Source: Lachnospiraceae bacterium
Lineage (GTDB): Bacteria > Bacillota > Clostridia > Lachnospirales > Lachnospiraceae
NCBI GenBank assembly: GCA_024690825.1
Contig: JAILOK010000012.1
Location: 18,563 to 82,562 of the forward strand
Length of the DNA stretch: 64,000 nucleotides
Reading direction: 5' to 3'
A program made the position numbers and the translations under genes. Below the pieces are notes generated by a model, which made no database searches, was not told the DNA's origin, and saw only the letters and a program-made list of their open reading frames with translations. This document shows positions 9,660-18,185 of the stretch, piece after piece (position 1 is the stretch's first letter; every line of letters starts with the position of its first letter).

Positions 9660-10731
9660 TGATATACCCCTTTGCCTTCAGCAGCTCGGCACAGAGCACA
9701 GCACCTCCCGCAGCGCCGCGGACAGTGTTGTGGGAAAGACCGACAAATTTGTAATCAAAGATGGTATCCTTGCGGAGTCTTCCTACAGAGATACCGAAGC
9801 CTCTTTCAAAATCAACATCCTTTGAGACCTGAGGACGGTCATCATCGGACAGATACTGTATGAACTGTTTCGGAGCCGAGGGAAGTCCCAGTTCCTGAGG
9901 TTCACCCTTAAATGAGATGAGCTTTTCGATCAGTTCTTCCTTTTCCGGCTTCTTCGAAAAGTCAACAAAGACGGAAGCGGTATGTCCGTTAAGTACCGGT
10001 ACGCGGATGCACTGGCTTGTGATCACAGGTCCTTCGGCGCTTACAATCTCATCATTTTCCATATGCCCAAAAATCTTTAAGGGTTCCTTTTCGCTTTTTT
10101 CTTCTTCGCCGTTTATGAACGGGATCACATTTCCGATCATTTCGGGCCAGTCCTTAAAGTTTTTACCTGCGCCCGATATGGCCTGATAGGTAGAGACGAC
10201 CGCCCTTGAAGGTTCAAATTCTCTCCAGGCAAAAAGTACAGGCGCATATGACTGGATGGAACAGTTGGGCTTTACTGCAATAAAACCGCGGCTGGTCCCG
10301 AGACGTTTTCTCTGTGATTCTATTATCTTTGCATGCTCCGGATTTATCTCGGGAACGATCATCGGAACATCCTTTGTCCATCTGTGGGCGGAGTTGTTTG
10401 ATACAACGGGGACTTCGGCTTTTGCGTACTCCTCTTCTATCCTGCGGATCTCGTCTTTTGACATATCCACCGCAGAAAAGCAGAAGTCAACATCCTTTAT
10501 GACATCACTGACATCACTGACATTTTTTACCACGATATCCTTTACGCCTTCGGGAATTTCCTCCTCAAGCTTCCAACGGTCCTTTACGCATTCAAGATAA
10601 GTTTTTCCGGCACTTTTGGGGCTTGCGGCGATGGTGCTCACTTCAAACCACGGATGATCGGAAAGCAATGAAATGAATCGCTGGCCAACCATTCCGGTGC
10701 CGCCAAGGATCCCGACCTTTAATTTTTCCAT
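9649..10731 (-). CDS. asd: Aspartate-semialdehyde dehydrogenase (archaeal/fungal-type)
   Basis: Reduces aspartyl phosphate to aspartate semialdehyde with NADPH, the branch point to lysine, threonine and methionine. 360 residues. The Rossmann motif is VGILGGTGMVGQRF, the catalytic cysteine lies in KPNCSIQSYAP, and the substrate-binding RVPVLNGHTASVFV region is present. The longer archaeal/yeast-type spacing distinguishes it from the enterobacterial form. It overlaps argH by 13 bases upstream and the EAL gene by 11 bases downstream, so translation is probably coupled. The homoserine-branch enzyme threonine synthase lies elsewhere in the window at 31.6 kb. Confidence 0.96.
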   Translation of the reverse strand: MEKLKVGILGGTGMVGQRFISLLSDHPWFEVSTIAASPKSAGKTYLECVKDRWKLEEEIPEGVKDIVVKNVSDVSDVIKDVDFCFSAVDMSKDEIRRIEEEYAKAEVPVVSNNSAHRWTKDVPMIVPEINPEHAKIIESQRKRLGTSRGFIAVKPNCSIQSYAPVLFAWREFEPSRAVVSTYQAISGAGKNFKDWPEMIGNVIPFINGEEEKSEKEPLKIFGHMENDEIVSAEGPVITSQCIRVPVLNGHTASVFVDFSKKPEKEELIEKLISFKGEPQELGLPSAPKQFIQYLSDDDRPQVSKDVDFERGFGISVGRLRKDTIFDYKFVGLSHNTVRGAAGGAVLCAELLKAKGYINAR

Positions 10732-12119
10732 AATCCTGCCTCCTCTTTAAGATATTCATCATAGTATCTGATGATCTTTTTCATAGACGCACTTCCCGGA
10801 GCACCGAAGGTTACTCTCTTTTCGACACATGTCTTAAGGGAAATGGCATCATATATGTCCTCTTCAAACAGATCGCTTTCTTCTTTATAATCCGAAAGAG
10901 AAAGTCCGTCAAGCGATGTGTTTAATGATATGGCTTTTAATACAAGCCTTCCCGATATTGAATGCGCATCTCTGAAAGGAACGCCTTTCTTTACAAGATA
11001 ATCGGCTGCATCGGTGGCATTTGTAAACCCCTGCCTGGCACTTTTTTCCATGGTGTTCTTATTGAAGGTTATGGTAGAAAGCATGCCGTTAAATTCGCGA
11101 AGGCAGTCATGCACGGTCTCCATCGCATCAAACGATACTTCTTTATCCTCCTGCATGTCTTTGTCATATGCGAGAGGGATTCCCTTCATTGTGGTAAGAA
11201 GGGACATCAGAGATCCGTATACACGCCCTGTTTTGCCTCTGACAAGCTCAGCGATATCCGGATTCTTTTTCTGCGGCATGATGGAAGAACCCGTGGAATA
11301 CCTGTCGTCTATCTCCACAAAGCTGTATTCGTTGCTGTTCCAGATGATGATCTCTTCGGAAAATCTTGAAAGATGCATCATTATTATCGAAAGCGCCGAG
11401 AGGAACTCGATCAGATAATCCCTGTCGGAAACCGAATCCATCGAATTCCTTGTCGGGCCCTTATCAAATAAGAGAAGCTCTGCCGTGTATTCCCTGTCCA
11501 GATCATATGTCGTGCCGGCCAGAGCCCCGGACCCCAAAGGACAGGAGTTCATGCGGTCAAAGATGCTCTTAAGCCGTTCTCTGTCACGTATGAACATCTC
11601 AAAATACGCGCTCATATGGTGGGCAAGCGTTACGGGCTGCGCTTTCTGGAGATGCGTAAAGCCCGGCATATATGTATCGGTATTGTTTTTTATTATATCG
11701 AAAAGGGTATTTTGCAGATCAAAGATGCCTTTGTCTGTAAGCTTTATCTGATTTCTCGTGTAAAGCTTCATATCAAGAGCAACCTGGTCGTTGCGGCTCC
11801 GGCCTGTATGGAGTTTTTTTCCGATGTCGCCTATCCGTTCCGTCAGTATGGTCTCGACAAAGCTGTGTATGTCTTCATATTCATCGGTTACATGAAGAGC
11901 ATCCGATTCGAGATCTTCGCGTATCTTTATGAGAGCGTCGATCATCCTGCTGCTTTCATCGGAAGATATGATACCGCATTTGCCGAGCATGCGGGCGTGA
12001 GCTATACTTCCTGCGATATCCTCTTTGTACATTTTTTTGTCAAAGCCGGATGAAGCATTGAATTCATAAGCGGACCTGTCGGTCGCGGAGGTAAATCTTC
12101 CTCCCCATAACTTAGGCAT
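10719..12119 (-). CDS. argH: Argininosuccinate lyase
   Basis: Cleaves argininosuccinate to arginine and fumarate, the last step of arginine synthesis. 466 residues, the normal length. Family landmarks are LWGGRFTSATD at the start, HTGRSRNDQVALD, GFTHLQKAQPVTLAHH and the fumarase-superfamily signature GSSIMPQKKNPD. ATG 12119 is preceded by AAGGAGAATGAA and lies two bases after the stop of the disordered membrane protein gene. argG is not in the window. Its position between a membrane protein and asd looks like an operon joined by proximity rather than by pathway. Confidence 0.97.
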   Translation of the reverse strand: MPKLWGGRFTSATDRSAYEFNASSGFDKKMYKEDIAGSIAHARMLGKCGIISSDESSRMIDALIKIREDLESDALHVTDEYEDIHSFVETILTERIGDIGKKLHTGRSRNDQVALDMKLYTRNQIKLTDKGIFDLQNTLFDIIKNNTDTYMPGFTHLQKAQPVTLAHHMSAYFEMFIRDRERLKSIFDRMNSCPLGSGALAGTTYDLDREYTAELLLFDKGPTRNSMDSVSDRDYLIEFLSALSIIMMHLSRFSEEIIIWNSNEYSFVEIDDRYSTGSSIMPQKKNPDIAELVRGKTGRVYGSLMSLLTTMKGIPLAYDKDMQEDKEVSFDAMETVHDCLREFNGMLSTITFNKNTMEKSARQGFTNATDAADYLVKKGVPFRDAHSISGRLVLKAISLNTSLDGLSLSDYKEESDLFEEDIYDAISLKTCVEKRVTFGAPGSASMKKIIRYYDEYLKEEAGLWKN

Positions 12120-12120
12120 T

Positions 12121-14541
12121 TCATTCTCCTTTTATCACAAGCCCGGCACTGAGCATAACTGCATTTCCGATACAGACCGGTATCAGGAAACCTGTCAGGG
12201 CACCGACAAAAGTCAGAACGGCCGCAACAAGGATCGATACGAAGGACGGCATCTGGGCAAGGAATACACCCATCACAACTTCGATTATCATGATTATCAC
12301 GAGTATCGGTATCGTTACTTCAAGTTTCAGCACCGAGAACACACCGGTAACAGCAATCAGCGCCACCAGGAAAATGAGGCTCATGGTCGCCCGCGGAATC
12401 AGTCCGAAAACGAGGCTGTCGGTGGATCTTCTGTTGTGTGACTGATCGCGAAGCCTTCTTTCCTCCTGTACGTCTGCGGCTCTCTGGACATCACGTGTTC
12501 TTTCGCGAAGCGGACGGTCGGGATCGGGAAGATTGCCGGGAGCGGCCGTATTAGTATGTCCGGCCATTCTGTTTTGATGATACCCCGGATTCATCTGGTT
12601 CATCTGATTCATCTGATTCATTTGTCCCATGGGGTTTATCTGGTTTCCCGGATATCCTGCGCCGGTCATGCCGTTACCGGGCATCTGCGGATATGAAGGG
12701 GCAAATGACATGTTCTGTCCCGTACTTTCAGAGAAAGAGCTTCCGGTATTTTCGCTGCCGGTATTATATGGATTATCATCATAATATGTATCGCGATCCC
12801 TTGCAGGCTTTCTCTCCTGCCTTTCAAGCCGCGCGTCTTTCTTCGGGGGCCTTTGCGGACGTTCACGTCTTGAAATACTGCGGCTTTTCTCGGGACGCTC
12901 TCTTCTGGCGGATCTGCCTCTGTCGCTTCCGTATCTGCTGTCTGCCCTTTCGAGGATCTCGGCTTTCTCCGGATCGAGAGCGGTGGGAGCAACAGTTCTT
13001 GCTATGGGTTTCTGGTTATTGTATAAAGGCGGAGTCCGGTAATAATTTCTCTCATAAACAGGAGGGATTTCGGTGTCGGAGATATTCTCCTGTCCGCCTG
13101 CAGTTTCGGATTCGGATGCTGTAACAGCCTCATAGGCAGTATCGTGTTCGGATACAGCAGCCTCATCGACCGTCTCAGGTTCGGATACAGCAGCAGCCTC
13201 ATCGGCAGTATCGTGTTCGGATACAGCAGCGGCCTCATCGAAAGTCACGGGTTCGGATGCTGTATCGGCCTCGACGGAAGCCTCGGAACCGGACGCTGTA
13301 TCTTCCTCATCGGCAGCTTCGGATTCGGATATAACATCATTTTCAGGGACAGTATCAGCTTCGGATACTGCACCGGCTTCATCGACAGTTTCAGGTTCGA
13401 ATGGTGCATCGTCCGCAAATGCAGTATCAGTTTCGGATGCTGTATCGGTCGTTACTGCGGCTTCAGCTTCGGGTACTTCATCGGCCTCAACTTCAGTATC
13501 AGGTGCGGATACAGTATCGCCCTCCTCATCAAAAGTATCGGGTTCGGATACAGCGGCAGTCTCATCGACCGTTTCGGGTTCGGATTCTGCCTCAGCCTCG
13601 ATTGCAGTCTCGGATCCGGACGCTGTATCTTCCTCAACAGCAGTCACGGATTCTGAAGAAGCATCAATTTCATCGACATTATCTGTTTCGGATGCTGCAG
13701 CGGCCTCAACGAGAGGTTCAGGTTCGGATGACACATCTGTCCCGGCGGTATTTCCGGATTCGGATGCCGTATCGGTTTCAACGACAGTGTCATATCCGCC
13801 TGCAGGCCTTATCCCGTCAACAAGAACGGTATCTTCCTCAAATTCTTCGGGGCTTTCATATTCGTGTCCCGCAAAAGAAGGATCTTTTGATGAATCTTCC
13901 GGCTGAAGGATCACAGAAGGCGCCGGTGCATCATACATAACAAACCCGGTTCCAGCATTCTGATCCGGCGGCGGGTTACTTCCCGGATCATCCGGCAGGA
14001 AACTGAATCCCGTAAATGAAGGGTCACCTTCGGGAGAACTGCTCATATCAAAAGAAGGACCTGAACCCATAGAGGGATTCATATCAAAAGAAGGACCTGA
14101 ACCCATGGAAGGATTCATATCAAAAGGAACACCGGGATCTGCCGGATTATCCGCATATGAAGCGGGATTCACATTAAGGCCCGTATGTACTGCCGCCGCA
14201 GGTTCCATGTCAAAACCGATGCTTGAAGACGAAGCGTGGTTTTCGAAAGGCGCCGGAGCATTTCTTTTGACAATGTCATTGTTAACATCTTCGGGAAGGA
14301 TCTGTTTAACGGCATTTTTCTTTTTGCCGAAAAACAGGAAATTTTTATCTTTTGCAGGTTTCTTTACAGCTTTCTTTTCTTTGAGAACTTCTTTTTTGGG
14401 GGCTTCTTTTTTGGGAGCACCTGAAGTTCCCCGCATGCTGCCCGCAGGCGTACGGGAAGAACCGCGGCTTAAGGAAGGTCCTCCAAATGAACGTCCTGGC
14501 ATCGATCTGGAATTTTTGTTTCCGAAGCTTCTATCATCCAC
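12121..14541 (-). CDS. Long intrinsically disordered protein with acidic repeats and C-terminal membrane segments
   Basis: About 806 residues, unrecognised. The likely start is GTG 14541 with AAAGGAG seven bases upstream. The ATG eight codons further up has no ribosome site. Order: basic Ser/Gly/Lys-rich N-terminus; tandem PSFDMNPSMGSG units (about 145-165); an acidic Ser/Glu/Thr/Ala/Val tract of degenerate 12-residue repeats (about 250-480, for example SEPETVDEAA); a strongly basic Arg/Lys tract (about 530-580); a Met/Asn/Gln/Gly-rich stretch; then about four hydrophobic segments in the last 90 residues. It is probably a C-terminally anchored membrane protein with a long disordered region. 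It lies directly upstream of argH (one-base gap). Function is unknown. Confidence 0.75.
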   Translation of the reverse strand: MDDRSFGNKNSRSMPGRSFGGPSLSRGSSRTPAGSMRGTSGAPKKEAPKKEVLKEKKAVKKPAKDKNFLFFGKKKNAVKQILPEDVNNDIVKRNAPAPFENHASSSSIGFDMEPAAAVHTGLNVNPASYADNPADPGVPFDMNPSMGSGPSFDMNPSMGSGPSFDMSSSPEGDPSFTGFSFLPDDPGSNPPPDQNAGTGFVMYDAPAPSVILQPEDSSKDPSFAGHEYESPEEFEEDTVLVDGIRPAGGYDTVVETDTASESGNTAGTDVSSEPEPLVEAAAASETDNVDEIDASSESVTAVEEDTASGSETAIEAEAESEPETVDETAAVSEPDTFDEEGDTVSAPDTEVEADEVPEAEAAVTTDTASETDTAFADDAPFEPETVDEAGAVSEADTVPENDVISESEAADEEDTASGSEASVEADTASEPVTFDEAAAVSEHDTADEAAAVSEPETVDEAAVSEHDTAYEAVTASESETAGGQENISDTEIPPVYERNYYRTPPLYNNQKPIARTVAPTALDPEKAEILERADSRYGSDRGRSARRERPEKSRSISRRERPQRPPKKDARLERQERKPARDRDTYYDDNPYNTGSENTGSSFSESTGQNMSFAPSYPQMPGNGMTGAGYPGNQINPMGQMNQMNQMNQMNPGYHQNRMAGHTNTAAPGNLPDPDRPLRERTRDVQRAADVQEERRLRDQSHNRRSTDSLVFGLIPRATMSLIFLVALIAVTGVFSVLKLEVTIPILVIIMIIEVVMGVFLAQMPSFVSILVAAVLTFVGALTGFLIPVCIGNAVMLSAGLVIKGE
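12590..12625 (-). repeat. 9-base tandem repeat encoding Gln-Met-Asn units
   Basis: Four consecutive nine-base units (TTCATCTGA and close variants on the plus strand) encode the QMNQMNQMNQMN stretch of the disordered protein. The unit keeps the reading frame, so expansion or contraction would change length without a frameshift. Confidence 0.8.
13140..13800 (-). repeat. Degenerate 36-base repeats encoding an acidic 12-residue repeat
   Basis: On the plus strand GTTCGGATACAGCAGC-like units recur at 33-36 base steps (clear from about 13145 to 13260) and become more degenerate further along. They encode SExxTxDEAAAV-type units of the disordered protein. All steps are multiples of three, which points to in-frame duplication. 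Confidence 0.7.
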
Positions 14542-14577
14542 AGCGGGACTCCTTTCGGGTAACATGTTATTATTAAG

Positions 14578-14616
14578 TTGCCGAAGAACATTGAGTTAAT
14601 CAATATTCTCCGGCAA
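14578..14616. repeat. 39-base inverted repeat between tRNA-Thr and the disordered protein gene
   Basis: TTGCCG and CGGCAA ends with inner AAGAA/TTCT and CATTGA/TCAATA arms form a long imperfect hairpin around a five-base loop. On the plus strand it is followed directly by TCTTTTT, as in an intrinsic terminator for antisense transcription. On the minus strand, where tRNA and gene are read, only a weak T-poor sequence follows. It lies in the leader of the disordered protein gene. Confidence 0.6.
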
Positions 14617-14629
14617 TCTTTTTAAGAAC

Positions 14630-14702
<73 letters not shown>

Positions 14703-14715
14703 GTACCATTAAACC

Positions 14716-14744
14716 ATTATAAGCATATATGTTTTATTTTTCAA
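14716..14744 (-). promoter_or_regulatory. Promoter of tRNA-Thr
   Basis: On the minus strand TTGAAA (14739-14744) and a perfect TATAAT (14716-14721) are separated by exactly 17 bases, 13 bases before the mature 5' end of the tRNA. It lies in the gap after the GlgB-like gene. It is one of the best promoters in the window and may also serve the genes downstream of the tRNA. Confidence 0.85.
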
Positions 14745-14757
14745 GTTTTTATGATAC

Positions 14758-16872
14758 TTAAGAAAGCTTGAACAGCGTAACACTCATAGGCGCGACACGG
14801 ACTCTTAAGGAATCCTCTCTCATGTCGCATTCATCCTTCTTTGAAGTGATGCTTTTGGGATTGACAAAGCCGAATCCACCGTATTTTTCTGCATCGGAAT
14901 TAAATATTTCCGTATATTTTCCTTCACGGGGAACACCGATCTTATATTCCTTGCGGGGAATGCTTAAGAAATTCACAACGCAGATGAGAAGATCTTTTTT
15001 GTCTTTGCTGTATCTGGCAAAAACAAGGATATTTTCATTTGCCGATATGTTGTTTATCCATTCAAAGCAGGTAGGATCATCATCCGATCCGTAAAGTGCC
15101 TTTTCATTTCTGTATAAAGACAGAAGATCTCTTAAGCAGAGGTTAAATCTTTCATCCGTTTTATCGGGCAGACAAAGACCCGGATAAATAAGCTTTTTCC
15201 CGGGGTGGAACATGAAAAATGAATAAAGGGCCCGGAGATTTGAAAATTTCTCGTCGTCATCACCCGACATCATCTCAAAGAGGGTCTTTCTTCCGGCAAA
15301 AGCCTTGCTCTTTGAAAGAGGAAGCAGGAATCTTTCATTATACTGATACACCATGGGAAAGCATACTTCGTTGTAATGAGCGGATCTGCTTAACGGTTCA
15401 TATGAAAGATAACCTGAAACATCCGAGAACCACCCGTTATTTATCTTCATCGAAAAACCTATACCGTCATCTTCTGTATCTTTTGTAATGTCGGGATAAA
15501 CAGATTCATCATCCGCTACCATCATTATGCCTTCGGAAAGCTTTTTTATGACGGAATTCAGATGGCGGAAATAATCAATGGCATCAAGATTTTCATTGCC
15601 GCCGTACATATTCGGAGTCCACTGTCCCGGAGCTTTGTCATAATCAAGATAAAGCAGTCTTGCGACATCATTTACCTTGAGTCCGTCCGCGTGAAATACA
15701 AGGATAAGATAGAGTGCATTGGCGATAAGCATATTTCTGACTTCGTTTCTTCCGGTATTGAAATATCTGTAACCGCCTCCGGGGTAGAAGCTTCTCTTTT
15801 CATCTCCGTCCTCGTACAGGCAGGAACCGTCAAAAAGTGAAAGCCCCGATGCGTTATCAGGGAATTTTACCGTATTCCAGTTGAGGAACACACCGATTTC
15901 CTTTTTGTGTATCTCATTTATCAGACTCATGAGCCCGTCGCAGGAAAGAAGAGATAATGAAGGACAGAAAAGCGGATCCCTGTCATCTATGACATCGCTT
16001 AAGAGCACATGGGTATAGCCGTCCGAAACGGCAATATCACAGATCTTCTGGGCGAGCTTTTTGATATTGACGCTCTTGTCCAAAAGATCCTTTACTTCTA
16101 TTTCGCAGATAGAAACAGGAATATCGCTGATCTTGTTTTTGTCTCTTTTTTCGATCCATTCATCATCGGTGAAAAGGAATTCATGAAGTCCCTTTACGAT
16201 CGATGCTCCGTCTTCCTCTTCTTCTCTTTCAAAGGCACAGGGATCGTTTTTAAGTATGCAGATCCCGTTTTTCATCTTTATTTCGTATTTGTATCTGTCA
16301 CCCTTTTTGACTCTGGGGATAAAAAGCTCGAAAACACCGGAATCCCAGAGCCTTTCCATCTGGTGAACCCTGCCGTCCCAGTTATTAAAATCACCGACTA
16401 CGCTGACTCTGATCGCAGCCGGGGCCCATACGGCAAAATGAACACCTGATACACCGGACAGTTCCATTATCTTTGCGCCTAAAAGGTCATAACTCTTGTA
16501 ATGTATGCCGGCGGAGAATTTCTGGATATCTCTTTTTGTGATCACGCCGGCAAAAGAATATGGATCATATTCCTCATGCGTATCACCCTTTTCGTCGGTT
16601 ATGATGAATGAATACTCGAAGGGCTCCCGATTCTTGACAAGGGCCGCAAAATAGCCTTCCTCATCGGCAAGCTCCATTTCGGTGCTTTTTCTGTCCCCTT
16701 TGAATTTGAGTTCAACCTTTTTTGCATCGGGCCTGTATGTTGTTACAAGCGTCTGTCCTCCGCGGACGGGATGAGCGCCCAGGACTCCCTTGGGATGATC
16801 TTCCTCGGAATATGTGACGGCCTCGATCTCGGCCCAGTCCATTAGGTTATATAGTTTTTTTGACATTGCCAT
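14758..16872 (-). CDS. GlgB-like (1,4-alpha-glucan branching enzyme family) protein lacking catalytic residues
   Basis: 704 residues with branching-enzyme layout: an N-terminal carbohydrate-binding-like domain (about 1-115), CBM48 (SGVHFAVWAPAAIRVSVVGD, 143-162; FNNWDG), a GH13 barrel and a C-terminal beta domain. Family landmarks persist (FNTGRNEVRNMLIANALYL, LLYLDYDKAPGQWTPN, YGGNENLDAIDYF). The nucleophile motif DGLRVDAV is DGLKVNDV, with Asn at 401 (codon AAT) and Lys for the invariant Arg. The acid/base AEES is ADDE (453-456). The third-acid motif LPLSHDEV is LPLSKSKA (518-524). Branching activity is therefore very unlikely. It may bind glucan or act as a regulator or scaffold. It follows serC-serA-DUF1015 with a 51-base gap. 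Confidence 0.85.
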   Translation of the reverse strand: MAMSKKLYNLMDWAEIEAVTYSEEDHPKGVLGAHPVRGGQTLVTTYRPDAKKVELKFKGDRKSTEMELADEEGYFAALVKNREPFEYSFIITDEKGDTHEEYDPYSFAGVITKRDIQKFSAGIHYKSYDLLGAKIMELSGVSGVHFAVWAPAAIRVSVVGDFNNWDGRVHQMERLWDSGVFELFIPRVKKGDRYKYEIKMKNGICILKNDPCAFEREEEEDGASIVKGLHEFLFTDDEWIEKRDKNKISDIPVSICEIEVKDLLDKSVNIKKLAQKICDIAVSDGYTHVLLSDVIDDRDPLFCPSLSLLSCDGLMSLINEIHKKEIGVFLNWNTVKFPDNASGLSLFDGSCLYEDGDEKRSFYPGGGYRYFNTGRNEVRNMLIANALYLILVFHADGLKVNDVARLLYLDYDKAPGQWTPNMYGGNENLDAIDYFRHLNSVIKKLSEGIMMVADDESVYPDITKDTEDDGIGFSMKINNGWFSDVSGYLSYEPLSRSAHYNEVCFPMVYQYNERFLLPLSKSKAFAGRKTLFEMMSGDDDEKFSNLRALYSFFMFHPGKKLIYPGLCLPDKTDERFNLCLRDLLSLYRNEKALYGSDDDPTCFEWINNISANENILVFARYSKDKKDLLICVVNFLSIPRKEYKIGVPREGKYTEIFNSDAEKYGGFGFVNPKSITSKKDECDMREDSLRVRVAPMSVTLFKLS

Positions 16873-16923
16873 GGTGTAAGCTCTCCCATCTTAATATTAA
16901 TGACCTTTTGAGCCCAACTGATT

Positions 16924-18168
16924 TTACGATAATTTATGGATGAACAGTCCCGAACGCAGCTTGGGCTCAAACCATGTAGATTTGGGCGGCATGAGCATGC
17001 CTTTGTCGGCTACGGCAAAAAGCTCATCTATTGAGGTCGGATACATTGCAAAGGCGACAACAAACTTACCGGAATCCACCCGCCTTTTCAATTCCTCAAG
17101 TCCTCTGATCCCGCCTACAAAGTCTATACGGCTGTCGGTCTTCGGATCCTCGATATTAAGGATCGGCGAAAGGACTTCATTTTGAAGGATCGAAACATCA
17201 AGACTTTCCACAGGATCTGAAGGATCCGGCAGTTCCTTCGGAACAAGTCTGTACCATGAGCCGCTTATGTACATGCCGATACAGCCTTTTTTTTCGGGCC
17301 TGTAGATATCAGTCCCTTTTTCTTCAATGTCGAATTTCTTTCTGAGCCTGTCAAAGAATCTTTCCTCGGAAAGACCGTTTAAGTCTCTTACTATCCTGTT
17401 GTAATCAAGGATCTTTAATTCCTCGTCAGGAAAAAGCACGCAGAGGAAATGGTTGTATTCGGCTTCTTTATCAGTACCTTCCGAAGACATGGCTCTTTTT
17501 TCCAGACAAACCTTTACCGCTGAAGCGCATCTGTGATGTCCGTCGGCAATATAAATGCTGTCGATCACATTAAAGGCATTTCTTATGGAATCAATATCCG
17601 CCGGATCATTTATTATCCATACTCTGTGCCTTATCCCGTCAGGCGACACAAAACCATTTTCCGGAGCGCCTTTTTTTACTTTTTCGGTCACTTCGGAAAT
17701 GACCGGATCTTTTCTGTAGGCAAGGAAGATGGGCCCTGTCTGCGCGTTACAGGCCTTTACATGTTCTATCCTGTCTCTTTCCTTATCAGCTCTGGTGTTC
17801 TCGTGCTTTTTTATTACGCCTTTCACATAATCGTCAGCAGATGCGGCTGCTACTATCCCTGTCTGTGTCCTGCCGTCCATGGTGAGTTCGTAGATATAAT
17901 AAAAACGGCCCTTGTCCTGTATAAGCTCTTTCTTTTCGATCATTTCGGAAAGAACCGAAGCGGCTTTTTCATACACGCGCGGATCATCAAAAGCCACATC
18001 ATCGCTGAATGCGGTCTCGGCTCTGTCAAGGCGGAGGAAAGACAGGGGTTCCCGTTCTATCTCCGTCCTGGCCTCTGCGGTATCCATTACATCATAGGGA
18101 AGAGCTGCGATATGCTCTGCTTTGTCTTTGTCAGGCCTGTATGCCTGAAAAGGTCTGATATCTGCCAT
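16924..18168 (-). CDS. DUF1015 family protein
   Basis: 414 residues, a member of the DUF1015 family (function not firmly established). Landmarks are IRPFQAYRPDKDKAEHIAALPYDVM at the N-terminus (quoted in part, 4-20), the central IYIADGHHRCASAVKV motif with paired His, and a conserved Cys-free C-terminus ending near LFIHKLS. No signal peptide or membrane segment. It starts 17 bases after serA, and DUF1015 genes are recurrent neighbours of serA/serC in Clostridia, so a role linked to serine or phosphoserine metabolism is a context inference only. Confidence 0.85.
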   Translation of the reverse strand: MADIRPFQAYRPDKDKAEHIAALPYDVMDTAEARTEIEREPLSFLRLDRAETAFSDDVAFDDPRVYEKAASVLSEMIEKKELIQDKGRFYYIYELTMDGRTQTGIVAAASADDYVKGVIKKHENTRADKERDRIEHVKACNAQTGPIFLAYRKDPVISEVTEKVKKGAPENGFVSPDGIRHRVWIINDPADIDSIRNAFNVIDSIYIADGHHRCASAVKVCLEKRAMSSEGTDKEAEYNHFLCVLFPDEELKILDYNRIVRDLNGLSEERFFDRLRKKFDIEEKGTDIYRPEKKGCIGMYISGSWYRLVPKELPDPSDPVESLDVSILQNEVLSPILNIEDPKTDSRIDFVGGIRGLEELKRRVDSGKFVVAFAMYPTSIDELFAVADKGMLMPPKSTWFEPKLRSGLFIHKLS

Positions 18169-18185
18169 TTATCGTTGTTCCTTTG

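Noticed and set aside
12693..13124. A plus-strand 143-residue Arg/Cys/Phe-rich frame.
   Set aside because: Antisense of the basic tract of the disordered protein, with no recognisable domain or ribosome site.
13144..13656. A plus-strand frame rich in Phe-Gly-Tyr-Ser repeats.
   Set aside because: It is the antisense of the acidic 12-residue repeat region of the disordered protein and has no ribosome site of its own.
13140..13800. Regular repeats that might suggest a CRISPR array.
   Set aside because: Units are in-frame, degenerate and without spacers; they encode protein repeats.
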